Shown: one piece after another, positions 1-7,088 of the stretch | How positions within the stretch are numbered: position 1 is the stretch's first letter | Layout of the letters: the number at the start of each line of letters is the position of its first letter | DNA from: Pavlovales sp. CCMP2436 | Taxonomy: Eukaryota; Haptophyta; Pavlovophyceae; Pavlovales | Assembly: GCA_026770615.1 (NCBI GenBank) | Contig: MU631408.1 | Coordinates: 169,050 to 179,768, forward strand | DNA length: 10,719 bases | Direction of reading: 5' to 3' | Notes under the pieces: generated by a model | Told to the model about the DNA's origin: nothing | Seen by the model: only the letters and a program-made list of their open reading frames with translations | Databases searched by the model: none | Made by a program: the position numbers and the translations under genes

Positions 1-2
1 GA

Positions 3-1111
3 TTGCTCGGGTTGACTCACATCGAGCTGGACGTGGGCAGGGCGCCTGTCTGCTGGCTCAACGGACGGAGTGTGCCGCTTTCAAACGAAGTTTCAAGCGA
101 CGTTTCAAAAGAAGAGCCGCTGGGCGCGGATGGGGGGCACACGCGTGCAGACGACAGTCCAAAGCATGCGAGTCACAAAGTTTTGGCGCGCACAGTCTCC
201 GCCGCCGAGCTGGAACGCTACAGCACCATGGTACGTTTTTTCTTTTCTTTTCTTCTTTTCTTTTTACATTTGAACACTCTGCTTCATCTCCGTTCACATC
301 TACTGATCTACACTCTTCTCTTCTTTTTCTTTCTCTCTTTCAGGTGGGCGGGTTCGGCGAGGGGGGGCGCTTCGCCGCCGCAGCTCCGAGCAGCTTGCAC
401 GTGGCGGTTGCCCTGCGCGCCTCCCCCGAATCCGAGGTACGAAGTGCCCTGCCCGGCTTAAAAAAAAAAAAAAAAAAAATACAGACAGGCAGGCAGACAC
501 ACGTCACCCTCGCCATGCCCTGTGTGACACATAGCGAGAGCGCTGGGTACATCCATTTTCTTTTAAAAAAAAATCTCAACGTCCCCCAACTTTTGTTCGG
601 CGGTGACTAACTGTGTGCACTGCGCGCCTCTCCCGGTGCAGAGGTAGAGGCCCCAGCCCCATCAAAAAATACTTCTTTTAACGTCCCCCGACTTCTGTTC
701 GGCGGCGACTTCTCCCGGTGCAGAGGTAGAGGCCCCAGCCCTAGCCTCTGTCCGATAAAGACCCAGAACGCAGAAGAAAAAAACATACGGGAATAAAACC
801 TTACGGGAATGAGCAATGGCAAGCTTGGGTAGAAAGGCTACATTACGCTTTTCACCCGGCCTATTTATTCGTTTTATTGTATAGCTAACCCCTTAGCTAC
901 GTCCGGGTCTTTATCAGACAGCACTAGCTCCTAGCCCCTAGCTCCAAACCCTCGGTTACTAAGCTCCACCACCCCTGCTTTCTGACTGTCACTGCCACTG
1001 TCACTGTCACTGACAGTCGGCGAACCGTTGCTGACTGTCAATGACAGTGCCACTGACCATCACAAACGCTAACTGTCACTGGCTGCGACGCCATGCGATT
1101 CCCTGTGTGTG

Positions 1112-1198
<87 letters not shown>

Positions 1199-2286
1199 TC
1201 ACCCACCCATCGCGCCTGTCTGCTACCTTTACTGACGCCTGAATTCGATCATGCCTGTGAAAAAGGAAAGGATTTCTGGTTATGACGTCTGTCCCCGGAA
1301 GACGGTCTCCCGGACGTGAATCTAGGACCACTCTCCGAGCACACAGATACTGCCCCCGTGAACGCCTCCTCTTAAGCAGTGCTGAGCCGCTAACGTTTAT
1401 CCATATTCCATTCTTTCTCCCATCCTCCCAGTTGCGCGGCGTCACCGTCAAGCTCGCCGCCAACGCGCGCGGCGAGGCGGGGGGGCTGCTGGACCTGCTA
1501 TACGGCGGCGGCCTGCAGCGCCCCGGCGGGCGAGACGAGGCGCGCCTCCCCCTCGCGCGCGCAGGCGGCGGCGCGGGTGCGCGCGAGCGGGGCGCGCGCA
1601 CGCCAGGTGGCCTCGAAATCGGCGCGGGGGCGGCGGGCTCGCGAGGGGGTGTGGGGGGGTGGGCGGAGGCGGGTGCGCTGCCGAGCATCCTCTTCCTCGG
1701 CGCGGCGGGGCGCTCGGCCGCCTGCCTGCGCGAGGCCTGCCGCTTGCTCGCGGAGACGCAGCGCGTGCTCGTCGTCGACAGCGCCTGCGTGCTCGGCGGC
1801 GCGGGCGGCGGCGCGCCGGCGGCGGTGGGGCTCGGGCTCGCACGGGTCGTCACCCCCGCGTCACACGGCGCGCAGACCGCCCTGGTCGAGGCGCTCGCGC
1901 TCGAGCACGCTCCGGCTGTGCTCACGCTCGCGTGCGTCGCTTCGCGCGCGAACGCCGAGGCGCTGCACATCGCCAGGGCGGCGGGCGCGCGCGTGCTCGC
2001 AGTGGCGGCGGGCGACCTCTGCTCCGTGCGCGCGAGCGCTGCACTCGGCGGGCTGGTCGGCGCGGCGGGGGAGCGCGCGCTCTTCGACTTAGTGGTCGAG
2101 CTGCCCGAGACGGCCACGGCCACCGAGTGTGCCGAGTGGCTCGTGACCGAGCTCAACCTGCCTCGCCCGGCCCCTGAGTGGCTCGTGAACGAACTGGGCG
2201 AGGCTGCGCCGGCCGATGCGGGCGGGCAGCGCACCCACCGCCGCTGGTGCGACGGCAAGGCGATGTACATGAGCGCAATGGACTGA
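3..2286 (+). CDS. Ycf45/SpoIIIAA-type P-loop ATPase-like protein, 5' partial, three exons, active site degenerate
   Basis: Exons 3-230, 344-436 and 1432-2286 join in phase 0 to give 391 residues, ending at TGA 2284-2286; the 5' end lies outside the window. The order of conserved blocks follows the Ycf45/SpoIIIAA family. Exon 1 has the THIELDVGRAP block. Exon 2 opens with VGGFGEGGRFA, where the family has a VG-F-DNRAG block. Exon 3 opens with RGVTVKLAANARG (family GLTCRVGRAV), then SILFLG, RVLVVDSACVLGG (family VVIVDTSNEIGG), a P-x-x-G-LAR block, LVGA and FDLVVELPE. The match to the family's central domain is nearly gap-free, but the Walker A site reads GAAGRSAAC (1699-1725, no Lys) and the Walker B Asp-Glu is Ala-Cys (1930-1935). 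A Gly/Ala/Arg-rich linker of about 55 residues (1510-1680) precedes the P-loop position. No R3H domain is visible; the C-terminus is a short unknown tail. Family members include plastid-encoded Ycf45 and nuclear plastid proteins of plants. Loss of ATP binding is my inference. Confidence 0.72.
231..343 (+). other. Intron 1 of the Ycf45-like gene (113 bp, phase 0)
   Basis: The donor GTACGT follows ATG at 228-230. The acceptor is a pyrimidine-rich run ending TTTCTCTCTTTCAG at 343. Removing the 113 bp joins two conserved blocks of the family (ELERYSTM then VGGFGEG) in frame. The intron is strongly T-rich against GC-rich flanking exons. The same GTACG donor is used by intron 2. Confidence 0.82.
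460..479 (+). repeat. A20 homopolymer in intron 2
   Basis: Twenty consecutive A residues begin 23 bp after the intron 2 donor and are followed by short ACAG/GCAG-rich sequence (480-500). The run could be the tail of a small retroposed insert or simple slippage; nothing upstream of it is long enough to be the insert body. Confidence 0.9.
578..741 (+). repeat. Two-unit direct repeat in intron 2
   Basis: Unit 1 is 578-659 and unit 2 is 680-741. Each starts with a 30-bp block (578-607 and 680-709) reading AACGTCCCCC, A/G, ACTT, then TTCGGCGG, with three differences between the copies. Each ends with a 31-bp block (629-659 and 711-741) that is identical, starting TCTCCCGGTGCAGAGG. Unit 1 carries 21 extra bp between its blocks. 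The start of the unit, with preceding CTTTTAA, also occurs once near 3356 beside the retrotransposon 3' flank. Confidence 0.85.
749..920. repeat. 172-bp unit bounded by 16-bp inverted repeats (possible MITE-like insert)
   Basis: The left arm 749-764 (TGTCCGATAAAGACCC) is the reverse complement of the right arm 905-920 with one mismatch. The interior is AT-rich compared with the flanks and contains a twice-occurring TACGGGAAT and a small AGCTAACCCCTTAGCT palindrome. No convincing target-site duplication is seen, so a miniature transposon is only one reading. Confidence 0.45.
985..1077. repeat. ACTGTC/GACAGT cluster with two 15-bp palindromes
   Basis: ACTGTC occurs at 985, 997, 1003, 1034 and 1072, and its complement GACAGT at 1012 and 1043. 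Two pairs form perfect 6-bp arms around 3-bp centres: 1003-1017 (centre ACT) and 1034-1048 (centre AAT). It lies directly before the (TG)n tract inside intron 2 and is probably a degenerate minisatellite. Confidence 0.75.
1104..1192. repeat. (TG)n microsatellite, about 89 bp, interrupted
   Basis: This is a near-continuous TG/GT tract with two single-base phase slips where GTTG breaks the alternation, near 1111 and 1147. It sits in intron 2 about 240 bp before the acceptor. Alternating purine-pyrimidine tracts of this kind can adopt Z-form DNA and are length-variable. Confidence 0.95.
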
Positions 2287-3173
2287 GGGATGCTCTCGAG
2301 GGAGCGATATCTATCAGCCACCTTTATTTTTTCTCGATTTGAAAAGTGACTTACTTCAGCGACAACGCTTGCCGTTTCACAGGCAATAACTAATGAGGTG
2401 GATATCTATTGTTCTGTGATCTGTCAAGGGAGTAAAGTTCTTCCAAGCGTGTTTCTGCATATGCTCGAGGAGTTGATTGCGAAGTGTTAATTAGCGCTTA
2501 GAGGCTACTCGGATAGGCCGTGCGTATCAACATGATGCCGAACGACAATCAGGGGTGGACTCGACTTTTAGCTTCAGCCCTCGGGCGGGCCCTGCCGGCT
2601 AGGCGAAGAAAAATGGTCGGTCCTTTTTCAAGTGTGTTAGGTCTTTTTTCAAATTTTTGAGCGTTAATCAAGTTTCTGCAGGCTAAATAGATGCGCTCGG
2701 GCTCACGCTTCGATAAGCGGACACGGTGGTCGTTCGCGCTTCAGCCTAACCACTACGGCCACGCAGTCGGTCTACGGCTGACTGCCAAAGGAATCATGTT
2801 CTCAAGATAATTTGCCTGAGAATAATTGTGAACATATTATTCGCATACAGCTAGTCGGGTCCTCCCTTGACAACAATATGAATAACCGTAAGGTATATCG
2901 CGTGGCACTTACTTATTCTCGAGGAAGACTTAGACCAGCAACGTTCTAGGCGCGGCGGAAACGTCGGCTGTGCTCAGAATCATGATCTGCATGCGGCAAG
3001 AACACTCGCAGTGGCTGCGGCGGCAGTTATTAGTTAATCGGGAGGTAGTTATTACTATTATAGTTATCCAGCGCAGCCGACTAAGGCACGCAGCAGGCAA
3101 TGGACGACGCAGCGCTCAGACCAGCACAACATTCAAAAAAGTCAGACGCCAGCTTGAATCTCCTCGTTTTATA
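2287..3173. other. Intergenic spacer, no supported gene
   Basis: This is the 3' flank of the Ycf45-like gene up to the first copy of the dispersed repeat. Base composition drops sharply from the GC-rich exon. No frame shows homology or domain-like content. An 86-codon frame near 2970-3230 has no recognisable motif and runs into the dispersed repeat. Small direct repeats (a CTTTTTTCAA-like motif near 2625 and 2645; TAGTTAT near 3048-3068) and short inverted repeats (for example GCAGTC 2763-2768 with GACTGC 2780-2785) are present. No clear polyadenylation signal was recognised after the stop. Confidence 0.6.
2704..2768 (-). other. Weak tRNA-like (pol III A-box) patch, possible tRNA-derived SINE relic
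   Basis: On the minus strand, 2761-2744 reads TGGCCGTAGTGGTTAGGC, which resembles a tRNA D-arm with its A-box and has a GCC/GGC stem. About 41 nt after its start, at 2719-2706, is a 5-bp hairpin with a CGAT-type loop, at the spacing of a T-arm. However, the 7-nt acceptor arms do not pair, no clean anticodon arm forms, and the B-box consensus is poor. A working tRNA is therefore unlikely; a SINE head or coincidence are the alternatives. Confidence 0.2.
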
Positions 3174-3279
3174 GCATTGTTTGTACATAATTTAAGCAAA
3201 TTTAAGAATTGTTTTTATGTAATTTGCTAAGAAGCTCAGTCTCAAGCTAAAAATTCGCCCTTCTTATGCCCGCGATCCC
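3174..3279 (+). repeat. Dispersed ~106-bp repeat, copy 1 (left of retrotransposon)
   Basis: The sequence from GCATTGTTTGTA to GCGATCCC is matched by 9609-9715 in the same orientation with roughly 80-85% identity by eye. Diagnostic shared cores are ATAATTTAAGCAAATTTAAG-like, ATGTAATTTGCTAAGAA, and CGATCCC at the end. It lies just outside the 3' side of the minus-strand retrotransposon. Confidence 0.85.
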
Positions 3280-3617
3280 AGCTGTAGTGAAAGACCCCAG
3301 AAGCAGACTCTCAACTTCCCTAAAATTAAAATTTGGCTTTTTGTGTTAATAATAGTTCTTTTAAAGTCCCCCGACTTGCAGCCCGAAGGCGTACGGGCAT
3401 GACATGGGAGGGTCAGCGCATCGGTCGTCTCATGTGCTATCTTACTCTCCGCGTCGTCTCTCCGCCATGAACCTTGCTCGTCGTCGCATCGCGCCGCCGC
3501 GATCCTGCGTATAAGTACAACAACACATACACGCAAAAACTTCCGTATAGCCTGAACCGTGCTATGCTGTACCCGCAAATACGGGTACAGCCTAGCACGT
3601 GGCGTGGTGTGTGTAGG
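3280..3617 (-). other. Retrotransposon 3' flank / 3' untranslated region
   Basis: This stretch follows the last stop of the retrotransposon reading path (TAG at 3618-3620, read on the minus strand). It contains an 18-bp hairpin at 3558-3599 and, near 3354-3386, the sequence CTTTTAAAGTCCCCCGACTT on the plus strand, shared with intron 2 repeats. Read on the minus strand that is a GTCGGGGGACTTTAAAAG end followed by ATTATTAAC, a plausible 3' terminus, but the true boundary cannot be fixed from one copy. No gene is supported here. Confidence 0.45.
3558..3599 (-). other. Strong hairpin just after the retrotransposon's last stop codon
   Basis: Arms 3558-3575 and 3582-3599 pair over 18 bp with a single mismatch around a 6-nt loop (CAAATA on the plus strand). 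It begins 19 nt after the final in-path stop on the minus strand, in the expected 3' untranslated region. In several non-LTR element families a 3' RNA stem-loop is recognised by the reverse transcriptase. That role here is inference. Confidence 0.7.
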
Positions 3618-4473
3618 CTATCCTATTCCTTGTCTTAGGAAGGGTGCGGCTCCGCGTTGTCTAGACGGCGGCCTTGCCCTGTGTGTTTCTGCTATTTTTT
3701 TTTCTAGTGTGTTGGTGCTGTATCGTCTTATCCTCTTTTGGTTGAGCATTGGAGATGCTTCACTTTTCCGTTTGCAATTCGTGGCTCCTTGCGTTATGGG
3801 TTTTTGGACTTGTTGTTTTCTCCTTTGAGGTTTTGGTTCCGTGGTGGTTTTTGTTTCTGACTCTCCTTCGATGTTGTTTCTTGTGTGGTTGTCTTCTGTT
3901 TGTTGCTCTTGTTCTAGCTCTGCGTGTGGTCTCTTCGCTTTCTTGCTTCCCTTGTTCCCTTTGGGCGTAGGTGCTTGCTCTCCTTTGGTTTGTGTGTATG
4001 TTTGCCCTTTTTCCAGACAGTGCTTGTTTTCCTCAGATTTATTTTCCGATATTCCTTTTACTGCTAAGTGGTTTGTGTTTCGTTCGGTTGGGGTTGTAGG
4101 TTCGATTGGCGTTTTGATGGCCGGGGTTTGCGTGTGTTCTTGTTGTTGTTTGGGAGTGCTGTTGTCTTCCGTTGTGGGGAGCAGGCTTGATGGGCGGAGG
4201 CCTGCTCGTATCATCATTTTTCTATATTGGGGATCATAGTAGTCTTGCATCGTCTCATACATCTCTTTTGCTAACTGAAGGTGTGTCATGTCCTATATCC
4301 TTGGTTTCTTCTCATTTGGGGTGCCTGGTTTGTGGTGTTCCATTCCCGTGAAGAGTGGTCCTTTCCGTCTCGCTGGTTTTGGTTGTGATTGTGAGTTTTG
4401 TTCAGTTATTCCCATTTGGTTTATAGTTCCTGCCGTAGTTATTGTGGAATTTGGAGTTTGTTTTCCCCGGTTA

Positions 4474-4600
4474 TTTGCACTGCTTGGACCCGCTTCCCCT
4501 CCTGGTGAGATGTTCGGTGTTCCTGTGTTTTTGTGGTTCTGTTCTGCCCCGTTTGCACTGCTTGGTCCTGCTCCTCCTCCCGGTGAGGTGTTCGGTGTCC
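4474..4600 (-). repeat. Intragenic 49-bp direct repeat in the retrotransposon tail
   Basis: Copies lie at 4474-4522 and 4552-4600 (period 78 bp, a multiple of three). Each contains TTTGCACTGCTTGG and GTTCGGTGT on the plus strand. On the minus strand they encode NTSPGGGAGPSSAN and NISPGGEAGPSSAN in the same frame, so the duplication was kept in frame. Confidence 0.85.
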
Positions 4601-4663
4601 TTGAGTTGTTGTTTGTGACGGGTGTTTGTGTCCCTTTTAAATCCCTTTTGCCTTTTTGTTCTG

Positions 4664-4721
4664 TCCATGCCGCTTTGACGTCGTGTCTACCCTCCATGCC
4701 GCTTTGACGTCGTGTCTACCC
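4664..4721. repeat. Perfect 29-bp tandem duplication
   Basis: Positions 4664-4692 and 4693-4721 are identical (starting TCCATGCCGCTTTGACG). Because 29 is not a multiple of three it shifts the retrotransposon frame. The absence of any mismatch suggests a recent event compared with the rest of the element's decay. Confidence 0.95.
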
Positions 4722-4741
4722 CATGGTATTATCGCTTCTGA

Positions 4742-5332
4742 TCATTTCTTGAGTGATTCCGCTGAGAATGTTAGGAGAAGGCTGTGTACATGGCCCCCAA
4801 TTGTTTCTATCGTCCTTTCTTTGTGTATGCCACTAGTCTTGATTATATGTTGGAGGCTGATTGGGACTCGTCCTATGAAGAAGAAGGGGTCCTCCATTAC
4901 GTGTCCTGTACCTTCTGCTGCTTCGTAGGTGTTGAGTCCACTACTTTCGAGTGTGTGTTGAATGTTTTTCTTTAGAGTTTTGCGTAAGCTCTCACACGCG
5001 TGGCACTCGTGAAATAGGTGGTGAGCTGTGTCGTGGTGGTTTGTTACATTGTCCACTTGAGTGTGCTCATCACATAGGGGGCAGGTATTTACACGTTTCT
5101 CTCCGTTAGGTAACGTTATGCCTAGGAGATCAGGGCTGTGCCTTGTCTCTCGTTCGTTGAAGTATGCTCCTGCGTGGTGTGTGAGTTCATAGCATAGAAT
5201 TTTCATTTTCTCGTCCATCTCTATTTTATTAAAGCCCTTGTTTCGGAATGACGTGGTGGATGCGTAGCGCAATTCTAATTTGTCGTCCGCGATGACGAGG
5301 TCGCAGCTACCTTGTTTCGTGTCCGATAGTTT
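4742..5332 (-). pseudogene. CCHC-type zinc-motif region C-terminal to RNase H
   Basis: A frame break near 5333 (one base short in an A run) separates this block from the RNase H segment; it ends at TGA 4742-4744. The sequence DKLELRYAST opens the block. CPLCDEHTQ (Cys codons 5081-5083 and 5072-5074) is followed by a His-rich segment and AHHLFHECHAC around 5000-5030. That C-x2-C ... H-x4-C arrangement is the zinc motif commonly found after reverse transcriptase or RNase H in non-LTR elements, probably for nucleic-acid binding. The remaining ~80 residues are unassigned. Confidence 0.65.
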
Positions 5333-5357
5333 TTAGGCTCTTTTTGCCTGTACTCTG

Positions 5358-7088
5358 TTATACCGTGTGTTTCACCTTGGCAGTAACTGGTTCTCCAGTA
5401 TTGGTTTGTGTGAGGGTTCGTGCCGTTGCGAGGACTACTCTAGTTAACGAAAGTTGATGAGCTCCCAAGGCTCTTATGCTTGCTACTCTTTTGGCTCTCA
5501 TGTCTGCACATGCGTTGAGAATCTGGTCTTCGGAGGATAGGCCTGCCTTTTTTAGTTCATACTCTGCTGCTGGTTGAATCTGTTAGTGTCCTTGTTTGTC
5601 GTTTGCGTGCTCTTCGAGGGCTTTATCGATTTGGGTGTGTGTATTTGTTTCGTGTGCCGTTTGGCTGGATACGTGCTTAAAAGTAACTGTGCCTTGGCGT
5701 GCTTCTATTAGGCGTGTGGCTCTTTCGAACCAGTGAGGGTACGACGGCCTTAGTGCTTTTCGTGTGGTGCGAAAAGGATCTCTCTATATATTTATTTCGC
5801 TGATTATCGATAGGAGGTCCACTAGGATGGTTAGGTTCTCAATGGGGTCTGTACTTCTTAGTGCGTAGACGGCTGCCGCCCATTCCGCTGGCCCATTATT
5901 CTGGTCCCCCGGTACCGTGCAGAGATACACTTGGATTTTTTTGTCGATTGTGCGGAAGGCGGCTGAGGCCCCTGCCGTGTTTGTTTGGAGCATGTGTGAG
6001 CCATATGTAGCGATGGTACCTTTGCCAGGCTTCCATAGGCCTAATCTCTTGCTGCCATCGTCTGGGTCTGGGTGGTATATGGGACCGTCGAAAGCTGCGG
6101 TCATTTTTCTTGGTAAGTGGGCTACCCAACGTGTTTGTTGGTTTGAGTTGATTGCCTTGATGAGAGTGTCGCGTAGTGTTTTGTCGATGTGTTTTATGGT
6201 GGTTTCGGAGATCTTGTTTCCTCGTATGGCGTGTCCACTGTTTTGCATTAATGCCAGAGCCTCTGAGCTCAATAGTCTGTCCCAGGGAGTGTTGTTGATT
6301 TCCTCTGTTAGCTGTTCTTTCTCCACGGTGGTTCCTCTAAGTATGGCGTATTCAATTTTGTTGAGGTTTGTATTTGGGTCCTTGGCTGGAAATGTTGACT
6401 GTGGTGTCATAAATGGTGACGCCTGTGCCCCTTTCATGCGGGCTAGGAGTTGATATCGTTCTGAATTGTTCGATTCCCTTAGGAATGGTAGCAGTTGGGC
6501 TAATGACAATGTACTTAGTTGTGTTTGTGTGCTAATTAGCTCCCATTTCATCATCTCGAATGCTTCGTTGCTCTGTTGCAATAGGGGTGGCCATAAATTG
6601 CGTGAGTGGTTGCCTGGTTTTGACTTCCCGTGTGCTACGAGGCATTCCATGTCTGCTATTGTTGCTTCTGCTGCATGTCTTAGAATCCCACGTGGGTCAC
6701 ATGTAAGTATCTCCATCGCTGTGTGTGCTGCTGCTGCTGGACCTTCTGCGTGTATGTTGCAGATATTTAGTCCAAGGAGTTCTGGTGGCAGGTGTGCCGC
6801 TTACGTTGCTATTTTATTAATCAGGTGGGCGGCCGCTTTAACGGGGGCGCTAAGAATAGAGTTTAACCTGTCGAAGAGGGCTTCGTTTGTGTTCATGACT
6901 TGTAGGTAGTAGAATGCCATGGATGCTACGTCGTGGTTAGTCATTGCGATTTTGGTGGCTATAGGCCCGTCTGCCATTGCTAGTTTGTGTGCCTTTTTCG
7001 CGAAACGTGCGAGGATGGCGTCTCTGTCTGCTGTTGCTTCTAGGTTAGCATCAAAGAAAATCTGTAGGCTTTTAATTGCTTCTTGGGG
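5358..7088 (-). pseudogene. Thumb/connection region and RNase H domain of the retrotransposon, broken
   Basis: A single frame runs through this whole span, interrupted only by stops at 6801 (TAA), 5784 (TAG), 5583 (TAA) and 5358 (TAA). The longest uninterrupted stretch is 5784-6800. RNase H blocks are: AFDGPIYHPD with the first catalytic Asp at 6087-6089; GDQNNGPAEWAAAVYALR with the Glu at 5883-5885; ILVDLLSI with Asp at 5817-5819; and, after the 5784 stop, VTFKHVSSQTAHETN followed by IDKALEEHA, matching the C-terminal HV-x-x-H/Q...N-x-x-(A/I)D-x-x-A block. The domain would remove template RNA during cDNA synthesis. The segment before it (about 6150-7088) is an alpha-helical-looking connection with no motif I recognise. 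Confidence 0.75.

Larger units (their letters stand above)
437..1431 (+). other. Intron 2 of the Ycf45-like gene (995 bp, phase 0, repeat-filled)
   Basis: The donor is GAG|GTACGA at 436/437. The acceptor is the C/T-rich tract ending CATCCTCCCAG at 1431. Splicing joins RASPESE to LRGVTVKLA, which is where the family has the continuous GEI-GLTCRVG segment, so both ends are supported by homology. The intron is almost nine times longer than intron 1 and holds a poly(A) run, a duplicated block, an inverted-repeat unit, ACTGTC palindromes and a (TG)n microsatellite, each listed separately. Confidence 0.78.
3618..4741 (-). pseudogene. Long basic, low-complexity C-terminal tail of the retrotransposon protein
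   Basis: After the zinc block the same reading path can be followed through the 29-bp duplication (4664-4721, which shifts frame), a TAG at 4293-4295 and on to TAG 3618-3620. It encodes roughly 360 residues rich in Lys, Gln, Thr, Pro, Asn and Ser. It contains a twice-repeated SPGG-x-AGPSSAN motif, a short folded-looking segment (LQLAKEMYETMQDYYDPQY, just after 4293), and a very Lys/Glu/Thr-rich end. The join across the duplication works because one 29-bp copy is extra. I know no domain matching this tail; it may bind nucleic acid. The alternative is that it comprises unrelated open sequence, but the maintained frame argues against that. Confidence 0.5.

Noticed and set aside
1038..2321. Long open frames opposite and overlapping exon 3 (for example 427 codons on the minus strand; 171-172 codons in the other plus frames)
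   Set aside because: They are Arg/Ala/Pro/Ser-rich shadows caused by very high GC content. The plus-strand 1432-2286 frame carries the homology, and the minus frame runs through the (TG)n tract as a Thr-His repeat.
3515..3530. TATA-like TATAAGTA on the plus strand near 3510-3518
   Set aside because: There is no plus-strand gene downstream and no other promoter element; it is probably chance.
3264..3578. 104-codon minus-strand frame in the retrotransposon 3' flank
   Set aside because: It spans the end of repeat copy 1, the shared tail motif and half of the hairpin, and has no domain-like content.
3559..4707. Plus-strand open frames rich in Phe, Leu, Val and Cys that look like membrane proteins
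   Set aside because: They are the complement of the A/C-rich retrotransposon tail. The apparent hydrophobicity comes from T/G-rich sequence, and the minus-strand path connects with the zinc motif and RNase H.
4474..4721. CRISPR-like array from the repeated blocks
   Set aside because: There are only two copies of each unit, one of them a simple tandem duplication and the other an in-frame protein repeat, in a eukaryotic context.
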